A stretch of DNA of 46,786 nucleotides from Deltaproteobacteria bacterium (GTDB lineage Bacteria; Desulfobacterota; Desulfobacteria; Desulfobacterales; JAFDCJ01): positions 1 to 46,786 of the forward strand of contig JAFDCJ010000457.1 of NCBI GenBank assembly GCA_019312835.1, written 5' to 3'. Within the stretch, counting starts at the first letter, position 1; every line of letters begins with the position of its first letter. Of this stretch, positions 41,448 to 46,786 are shown in pieces. The position numbers were made by a program, and so were the translations under genes. A model generated the notes under the pieces. The model was given only the letters and a program-made list of their open reading frames with translations, did no database searches and was not told the origin of the DNA.

Positions 41448-41872
41448 ATTTATCTCCATGTTGTTGAAGTGAACACAATATTTAATTGTTAATGATATAT
41501 TTACTGAAAAAACCGTTGCAAAGCATCATGGTATCACCGCCCGCTTCGCTCGAGACGCAAAGCACGCAGAGCAAAATCCTCTTTTCACTTTCTGGTGAGA
41601 GGCCAGAAAGTGAAAAACATCAGCCCTTCGGACAAAATAAAGCTGATATGTTTCAACGCGATCATAATAGTAAGTTCCGAATTCCAAATATTTCACGAAA
41701 TGATTGGAGATGTTCACTTGCCGCCCTCTTTTATCCTCTTGAGAAAGCGCTAGTAAATAGGCCTGTATCACATCCCAATTGTCATCTTCCCCCTTCGACA
41801 AAGGGGGATCGAGGGGGATTTTTCACTCATTTGGCGCGCAATTTCACAAATGCCGCAGATACCATATGACTG
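41448..41872. other. Intergenic region with degenerate sequence and hairpin
   Basis: No intact gene is supported. At 41789-41807 CCCCCTT-CGACA-AAGGGGG forms a hairpin followed by 'ATCGAGGGGGATTTTT', a terminator-like dispersed element. The stretch 41526-41640 contains 'TTTTCACTTTCTGGTGAGAGGCCAGAAAGTGAAAA', an inverted repeat, and frames that look like decayed coding or repeat DNA. Confidence 0.45.
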
Positions 41873-42982
41873 CTACCATCCCCTCATCGGCCGCCACTCG
41901 TTAATCACCCGGTTTTCTTCGACCACATGGTATCTGTCAAATAAAGCCGCGGTCAGGCAGGAGTGGTTGGGGATGATTTGCATCAGGCTGCCGACCGGAA
42001 AATCGTTGAAGGCGATGGGCGCTTCACTATTAATCAGGCCGTGTTCCTGTGAGATGCTGAAAAGCCTCAACCCGGGATGCCCCCTTACCGCCCCGTAAAC
42101 CACCCGGTCATCGATGTGCACGGCGCCTGGATCCTTGGAAAGCGCCAGGGCACCGGCGTCGATGAGCAGTTGATTGTGCTGCGGGTAGTGCGCCGCCACG
42201 GTGGTCAATACCGTTGCCGCTGCCTCCCCCAGGCGGCATGAGCCGATATCCGCCTGGAACTTGTCAAAAAAGGCATAATTGCCCGGTCGAATTTCCGTCA
42301 CCCCCCGCCAGCCGGGGGCATGCACCGCCGTCGGAGTAGAACCGACGCTGACGGTTTCGCAACCAATGCCGCTTTGCTTCAAGCGTGCGGCAAATGCCAC
42401 CATCACGTCCCTTTCCTGTCGGGCGACGGCCATAACCTCCTTCCGGTTGCGGCAGCGATACGAATGCCCGGCGTGGGTTAGAATGCCACTAAAGCGCATA
42501 TGCCGGGATGACTGTATTTCGTCAACCAGCTGAATGCTTTCCGGCGATGCTGGATCCACGCCGGCGCGGTGATAGCCGCAATCCACTTTCAGCAATACCG
42601 AAAAGCAGACATGATTGTCGCGGCCATAGGTCTCGACTGCCCGGGCCGTTGCCAGCTGATCGATCAGGATATGAAAGTGCGCCAGGCGGCGGGTCAAGTC
42701 AGCGGCCTCATCCAATTTGTTGGGGGTGATGGGAAAGGCATAGGTGATGTCGTCAAACCCGGCCTTCTGGAAAAAATGCGCCTCGGCCAGGGTGGAAACC
42801 GTAATGCCCGAGGCCTTGTCCGAAACTTGCAGGCGGGCAATCTCTGCGGTCTTGTGGGTTTTGACATGGGGCCGCAGGCGGACGCCCTGTTTGACGGCCC
42901 GCTCCTGCATACGACGGATGTTGGTTTTTAATTTGGGCAGATCGACTAAAAAGGCGGGTGTTTTTAATTCTGCGATTTTCAT
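41873..42982 (-). CDS. D-serine dehydratase/D-threonine aldolase-like PLP enzyme (DSD1 family)
   Basis: This 369-residue enzyme has the alanine-racemase-type fold III barrel of eukaryotic-type D-serine dehydratases and D-threonine aldolases. The N terminus is 'LKTPAFLVDLPKLKTNIRRM', the PLP lysine is Lys41 in 'RPHVKTHK', and the metal-binding His-x-Cys is His340/Cys342 in 'PNHSCLTAAL'. 'KVDCGYHRAGVDP' and 'LTHAGHSY' also fit. It should convert D-serine to pyruvate or cleave D-threonine; I cannot tell which. The open frame extends to 43111, but those extra residues ('PWIPGQARNDD') are translated repeat DNA; ATG 42982 is the family start. Confidence 0.87.
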   Translation of the reverse strand: MKIAELKTPAFLVDLPKLKTNIRRMQERAVKQGVRLRPHVKTHKTAEIARLQVSDKASGITVSTLAEAHFFQKAGFDDITYAFPITPNKLDEAADLTRRLAHFHILIDQLATARAVETYGRDNHVCFSVLLKVDCGYHRAGVDPASPESIQLVDEIQSSRHMRFSGILTHAGHSYRCRNRKEVMAVARQERDVMVAFAARLKQSGIGCETVSVGSTPTAVHAPGWRGVTEIRPGNYAFFDKFQADIGSCRLGEAAATVLTTVAAHYPQHNQLLIDAGALALSKDPGAVHIDDRVVYGAVRGHPGLRLFSISQEHGLINSEAPIAFNDFPVGSLMQIIPNHSCLTAALFDRYHVVEENRVINEWRPMRGW

Positions 42983-43111
42983 CGATGCAATTTCTTTCCG
43001 ATTACGGTTGCCATTCCTGCTTTCATGGCGGCGCTGCCAATACAAAACCACGAATGCTTGCGTATCGTCATTACGGGCTTGACCCGGAATCCAGGGCTTT
43101 TTCAACTCCAT

Positions 43112-43154
43112 ACAATACTGGATGCCGGATCAAGTTCGGCATGACAATCAGAAA
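43112..43154. repeat. Dispersed repeat 'CTGGATGCCGGATCAAGTTCGGC'-type, copy 2
   Basis: This copy matches the repeat at 30414-30456 with few changes. An adjacent relative, 'GGGCTTGACCCGGAATCCAGG' (near 43075-43096), stands just beside it. The pair lies upstream of the D-serine dehydratase-like gene and produces a false N-terminal extension. Confidence 0.7.
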
Positions 43155-43239
43155 TCAGGTGTTTATTGTAATTGCGACCCAATGGCCCCCGCAGGAATGA
43201 TAAAACAGCAACAACCTGCGCTATATCTGTGCCAAACGC

Positions 43240-44238
43240 CTAATCCAGTACGGCCGACATATAGACATGCAGCGCCGGCGATCCGCCGGTGTGAACGAAG
43301 AGCACGTTTTCTTCCGCTTTGAAATATCCCTGGCGAACCAGGTCTATCAATCCGGCCATGGCCTTGCCGGTGTAGACGGGATCCATCAGGATGCCTTCAA
43401 GCCGGGCGAGCATCCGAACCGCTTCGGCCATCTGTTCGGTGGGCAGAGAGTAACCCGGCCCCACATAGTCACCAAAGCACAAAACGGCCTCCCGGGGAAT
43501 ATCTGCCGTGATCCCGACATGCAGTGCCGTCTGTTTAACAAGCGCGTAAACCATCTCCTCCTGCTCGGCTTTGGGCCGGCTGACATTCATGCCGATAACC
43601 GGCAACTGACTGTTGGTGCCGTAAAACCCGGTGACCAAACCGGCGTGGGTCCCGGTGCTGCCGCTGGCGCAGACGACCCGGTCGATGCAAAGATTGTCTT
43701 CGAACATTTGCCCCAGAATTTCCTGGGCGCAGGCGACATAGCCGGTGGCACCGACAGGGTTCGATCCACCCCCGGGAATGACATAGGCCGTGCGACCCTG
43801 GGACGCAACATCCTCAGCTTCTTGCTGCATGGCCTGCATCATGTCCGTACCGCTTGAGACCACGGTGATTTTTTCAACTCCCAGCAAGCGGAATAAAAAA
43901 TTGTTGCCGCCGGCCTCCGGGTTATAGCTGCCGGGCACCCGCTCTTCCAGAACCAGGCGGCACTGCAAACCTTCTTTGACGGCAGCGGCCAGGGTCAGGC
44001 GGCAATGATTGGATTGGACGGCACCGCAGGTGATGAGCGTATCGGCCCCCTGGGCCAGGGCCTCGGCGACCAGAAATTCCAGCTTTCTTGTTTTGTTGCC
44101 GCCGCCGGCCAGTCCCAGCAAATCGTCCCGTTTCATGTAAATGGTGGGGCCTCCCAGGGATTCTGACAGACGGCCCAGTTTTTCGATCGGGGTCTGCCCG
44201 GCGGTGTAGCGCCGGCGGGGGAATTTGGCTAAATTCAT
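43240..44238 (-). CDS. dcyD: D-cysteine desulfhydrase-like PLP enzyme
   Basis: This 332-residue fold-type II PLP enzyme belongs to the ACC deaminase/D-cysteine desulfhydrase family. The PLP lysine is Lys49 in 'LAGGGNKTRKLEFL'. 'TCGAVQSNHCRLTLAAA', 'IPGGGSNPVGATGYV' and 'VCASGSTGTHAGLVTG' are typical substrate and phosphate-binding segments. The reaction would be D-cysteine to pyruvate, sulfide and ammonia; related enzymes act on ACC or L-cysteate, so substrate is uncertain. An AAGGAG ribosome-binding site precedes ATG 44238. It is on the same strand as the D-serine dehydratase-like gene, 257 bases upstream. Confidence 0.87.
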   Translation of the reverse strand: MNLAKFPRRRYTAGQTPIEKLGRLSESLGGPTIYMKRDDLLGLAGGGNKTRKLEFLVAEALAQGADTLITCGAVQSNHCRLTLAAAVKEGLQCRLVLEERVPGSYNPEAGGNNFLFRLLGVEKITVVSSGTDMMQAMQQEAEDVASQGRTAYVIPGGGSNPVGATGYVACAQEILGQMFEDNLCIDRVVCASGSTGTHAGLVTGFYGTNSQLPVIGMNVSRPKAEQEEMVYALVKQTALHVGITADIPREAVLCFGDYVGPGYSLPTEQMAEAVRMLARLEGILMDPVYTGKAMAGLIDLVRQGYFKAEENVLFVHTGGSPALHVYMSAVLD

Positions 44239-44485
44239 ATCCAGGCTCCTTATCAGTGGGTTCAGGGTTCTTAATCCAAAGGCATGGTTTCGCGCTTCCA
44301 GCGGATTTATCCGCTCCCTAGAGCGTATATGCCCGCCAGATGCGGCATAATATCAAATCTAAATCGATGACCAAAAAGTTTCAAAAAACAGATGGACTGT
44401 CAACATTTTCTTTGACTTGACTCAAAACGTTCCGAATTGTATGGTCCCGGATCGTCGCTAGTCACCGCCAACCCAACAGGTGCCC

Positions 44486-45376
44486 ATGGATATCCAGACG
44501 CTTCGATCCAATGTATTGTTATTGATTACAGCTGCCATCTGGGGCTTTGCGTTTGTGGCCCAGCGGGTGGGCATGGACTATGTGGGGCCCTTCACATTCA
44601 ATGCCGCCCGCTTTATCCTGGGCTCCCTTTCCTTGCTGCCGCTGTTGTTCATCAGCCGGGATCAACGCGCGTCTGCCGAAAACATGATGCCCCGCCCTGG
44701 CTGGAAACCGGTGGTGTTCGGCGGGTTGTCCGCCGGTTTTTTGTTGTTTATGGGCATGTCCTTGCAGCAGGTCGGGCTGGTTTACACCACGGCCGGCAAA
44801 GCGGGCTTTATTACCAGCCTGTATGTGGTGCTCGTGCCGATTCTGGCGCTTTTCTTTAAACAGTCAACCAATCCCGGAAGCTGGATCGGAGCCGTACTGG
44901 CGGCCATAGGGCTTTATTTCCTCAGTGTCACCGAGAGATTTACCATTGAATTCGGCGATCTGCTTGAATTTTTCTGCGCCTTTTTCTGGGCGGGACAGGT
45001 TCTCATGATCGGGTGGTTGTCACCCAGGATACAATCGGTTAAACTGGCATTCGCCCAGTTTGTGGTTTGCGCCGTCCTCAGCCTCCTGGTGGCGGTGGTG
45101 TTTGAAGATATTTCCTGGGATGCCCTGGTTCAGGCCACCTGGCCGATTTTATATGGTGGTATTTTGTCAAGCGGCGTGGCCTTTACTTTTCAGGTCATGG
45201 CTCAGCGCCACACCCACCCGGCCCATGCATCCATTATCATGAGCCTGGAGGCCGTCTTCGCGGCCCTCGGCGGCTGGCTGATTTTAAATGAAATATTGAG
45301 TTTGAGGGGATTGCTGGGATGCGGGCTCATGCTCGGCGGGATGCTGATTTCCCAGCTCTGGGGCAAGGTTAAGTGA
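44486..45376 (+). CDS. EamA/DMT-family transporter
   Basis: This 296-residue membrane protein has ten predicted helices in two EamA repeats. The first begins 'VLLLITAAIWGFAFVAQRVGMDYVGPFTFNAARFILG' and the second 'LLEFFCAFFWAGQVLMIGWLS' through 'ASIIMSLEAVFAALGGWLILNEILSLRGLLG'. Both have the family's 'PxxFxxxR' and 'E...L..E' style motifs. DMT proteins commonly export amino acids or metabolites; being next to D-amino-acid enzymes hints at amino-acid export, as inference. A GTG at 44480 is an alternative start. It is divergent from the D-cysteine desulfhydrase-like gene. Confidence 0.88.
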   Translation: MDIQTLRSNVLLLITAAIWGFAFVAQRVGMDYVGPFTFNAARFILGSLSLLPLLFISRDQRASAENMMPRPGWKPVVFGGLSAGFLLFMGMSLQQVGLVYTTAGKAGFITSLYVVLVPILALFFKQSTNPGSWIGAVLAAIGLYFLSVTERFTIEFGDLLEFFCAFFWAGQVLMIGWLSPRIQSVKLAFAQFVVCAVLSLLVAVVFEDISWDALVQATWPILYGGILSSGVAFTFQVMAQRHTHPAHASIIMSLEAVFAALGGWLILNEILSLRGLLGCGLMLGGMLISQLWGKVK

Positions 45377-45427
45377 TTGCGGATATGGGATTTCGGATTC
45401 TTAAATGGATGAAATCGATTTTATTTT

Positions 45428-46156
45428 ATGATTGAAAAACTGACTGATAAAGATCGAGCCAATATCGATGCTGATGAGCTGGCGAAGTTTGAGGCCATGG
45501 CGCCGATCTGGTGGGATAAAAACGGTGTCCAGAAGGCCTTGCACGATATCAATGCGCTGAGGGTGGACTATATCAATACCCATTGCCCCTTATCGGGCAA
45601 GCGCGTCCTGGATGTCGCCTGCGGGGGTGGGATCCTTTCGGAAGCCATGGCGGCCCTGGGCGCCAGGGTGACCGGAATCGATGCCGGACGGGCGCCCCTG
45701 TCCGTGGCCCGGCTGCATCTGGAGAAATCCGGGTTGCGGATAAAATACGAACTGGCAGCGGCTGAAGCATATGCCGCTGCCCATGCGGATCGCTTTGATG
45801 TGGTTACCTGTCTGGAATTGCTGGAACATGTTCCGCAGCCGTCATCGGTGGTTGCATCCTGCCGCAAACTGGTGAAACCCGGCGGCGATATTTTCTTCGC
45901 AACCCTGAACCGCAATCCGAAATCATTTTTATTCGCCATCATCGGTGCCGAATATATTCTGAAACTGGTGCGCAGGGGCACCCACACCTACCGCAAATTC
46001 GTCAAACCGGCGGAACTCGAGAACTGGGGTAGGGCTTCCGGTTTGAGACTGCAGGATTTGACCGGGCTCCACTATAATCCGTTCACCCGAAAATATTCCA
46101 TGGGCGGCAACACCCATGTGAATTACATGATGCACTTCAAGAGACTAAACGTCTAG
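45428..46156 (+). CDS. ubiG: UbiG-like O-methyltransferase
   Basis: This 242-residue protein matches UbiG (ubiquinone O-methyltransferase) along its length. It has the N-terminal signature 'PIWWDKNGVQKALHDINALRVDYI' (~26-49), SAM motif I 'RVLDVACGGGILSEAMAALGARVTGIDAG' (~59-87), 'VTCLELLEHVPQPSSVV', and a C-terminal 'NRNPKSFLFAIIGAEYILKLVRRGTHTYRKFVKPAEL' region with the UbiG membrane-binding segment. In Proteobacteria it makes both O-methylations of ubiquinone. Anaerobes of this type normally use menaquinone, so the actual substrate may differ. It starts 51 bases after the DMT gene on the same strand. Confidence 0.87.
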   Translation: MIEKLTDKDRANIDADELAKFEAMAPIWWDKNGVQKALHDINALRVDYINTHCPLSGKRVLDVACGGGILSEAMAALGARVTGIDAGRAPLSVARLHLEKSGLRIKYELAAAEAYAAAHADRFDVVTCLELLEHVPQPSSVVASCRKLVKPGGDIFFATLNRNPKSFLFAIIGAEYILKLVRRGTHTYRKFVKPAELENWGRASGLRLQDLTGLHYNPFTRKYSMGGNTHVNYMMHFKRLNV

Positions 46157-46786
46157 TATTCAAACACCTTTCTGATTAAATCGCCCCGGTATTTATAAGC
46201 ATTGGAGTGTTGGTTGCAGATTTGATGTTTCATTACCAAGACGCCAACATTATTGGCAAACTACAGATACTATCTGTATATCTTTAGTTTCAGGTAATTT
46301 GTTGAATTGGCAAAAAAGCACAAGCTTGGAAAAGAGCCAATTTTGATGCGATATTGCATGATATCAAACCTTTGGCAGGTGGCGGATAATCTCAAATTAT
46401 CACTAAAGGCTGATATTTGGATTTCTGTTGTGATATCCCAAGTTTCCCCTTAGCGAAATTTCAGATTTTTTAGCCCAATCTAACAAAACCTCAAATTACA
46501 TATTTGGTCAGCACCTCTAACAAATTTCCGGGCCCTCGAAATTTTCGATTCAGGCACGATTTATACACATGTGGGCAAGCCAAAATTTTTTCTATTAGCT
46601 GACGCAATATGCAGTGACTCACTATCCAGATTATGGGAAAAAAGTCCTCTGTTGTATTAAGATCGCTACTGACCGAGGACTATTGGCATATGTTTTTCGG
46701 CTTGATACTCTCAATCACAATGGTCCTTGAATGGTAAAAGACTGGATACTGAATATGGTATCCGCACTATGAATTTTGATTTGGCA
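46157..46786. other. Gene-free right end of window
   Basis: These 630 AT-rich bases contain no supportable gene. They hold the palindrome at 46262-46278 and, just before it, a GCCAA-N5-TTGGC inverted repeat (46243-46257). A possible -35 TTGGCA at 46253-46258 would place the palindrome between -35 and -10 of a rightward promoter. Some stretches could be decayed coding DNA, but frames are broken. Confidence 0.45.
46262..46278. promoter_or_regulatory. Perfect 17-bp palindrome matching the hgcA operator candidate
   Basis: TACAGATACTATCTGTA is a perfect palindrome about a central C. It differs from the hgcA site TACAGATAGTACCTGTA at only two positions (the central base and one arm base). Position relative to a gene is unknown because none begins in the remaining window. 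Confidence 0.5.

Noticed and set aside
41526-41801. 91-codon minus-strand open frame and an overlapping plus-strand frame in the 41.5-41.9 kb gap
   Set aside because: Both run through inverted repeats and terminator-like sequence, with no family features. Possibly a decayed gene, but not supportable.
46769-46786. Possible gene start at the right edge (ATGAATTTTGATTTGGCA)
   Set aside because: Only six codons are visible and no ribosome-binding site precedes them.
46157-46786. Decayed transposase in the last 600 bases
   Set aside because: A few translated fragments looked suggestive, but stops break every frame and no catalytic motif or terminal repeat could be identified.

Overview
The window looks like a chromosomal segment of a Gram-negative anaerobe, most likely Desulfobacterota (former Deltaproteobacteria) and plausibly a sulfate-reducer-like member of Desulfobacterales. 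This rests on many outer-membrane lipoproteins and AsmA-type envelope proteins, a mercury-methylation gene pair, c-di-GMP-linked proteins, moderate GC, and short dispersed intergenic repeats. The assignment is inference from gene content, not from a marker gene. No rRNA, tRNA, CRISPR array, phage or intact insertion sequence was recognised.

Layout. (1) 0.1-5.1 kb, minus strand: an operon with a KAS III-like ketoacyl synthase followed by ydbH-ynbE-ydbL-type genes for an inner-to-outer membrane phospholipid bridge; a good sigma70-like promoter and a palindromic operator candidate precede it. (2) 5.2-7.2 kb: an OmpA-domain lipoprotein and a divergent YchF-like P-loop protein. (3) 7.4-11 kb: asmA-like, LEA14-like lipoprotein and diaminopropionate ammonia-lyase genes, tightly packed. 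(4) 11.3-15.4 kb: an E. coli-like ybbA/ybbP/tesA group. (5) 15.8-22.2 kb: a five-domain ribosomal S1-like protein, a SAM methyltransferase, a large PilZ protein and the HtpX membrane protease.

(6) 22.2-25.7 kb is the most notable locus: hgcA and hgcB, the corrinoid protein and ferredoxin needed to make methylmercury. hgcA has a recognisable promoter with a 17-bp near-palindrome at the predicted transcription start. A second, almost identical palindrome lies at 46.26 kb. hgcA has an unusual N-terminal extension with two vicinal cysteine pairs, and a long hairpin separates hgcA from hgcB. Just upstream are a nine-cysteine mini-protein and a glycosyltransferase.

(7) 25.9-30.3 kb: a membrane protein, thioredoxin reductase, a CheR-like methyltransferase and a METTL-like methyltransferase. 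(8) 30.6-36 kb: an orphan MshEN/GspE-type ATPase coupled to an HDOD protein, a secreted ankyrin protein and a DUF1015 protein. (9) 36.5-40.2 kb: an overlapping three-gene operon of an unrecognised protein, a membrane-inserted LonB-type protease and a small lipoprotein. (10) 40.2-46.2 kb: a glycine-rich secreted protein, an AhpD-like protein, two D-amino-acid PLP enzymes, a DMT exporter and a UbiG-like methyltransferase. The last 630 bases hold no gene I can support.
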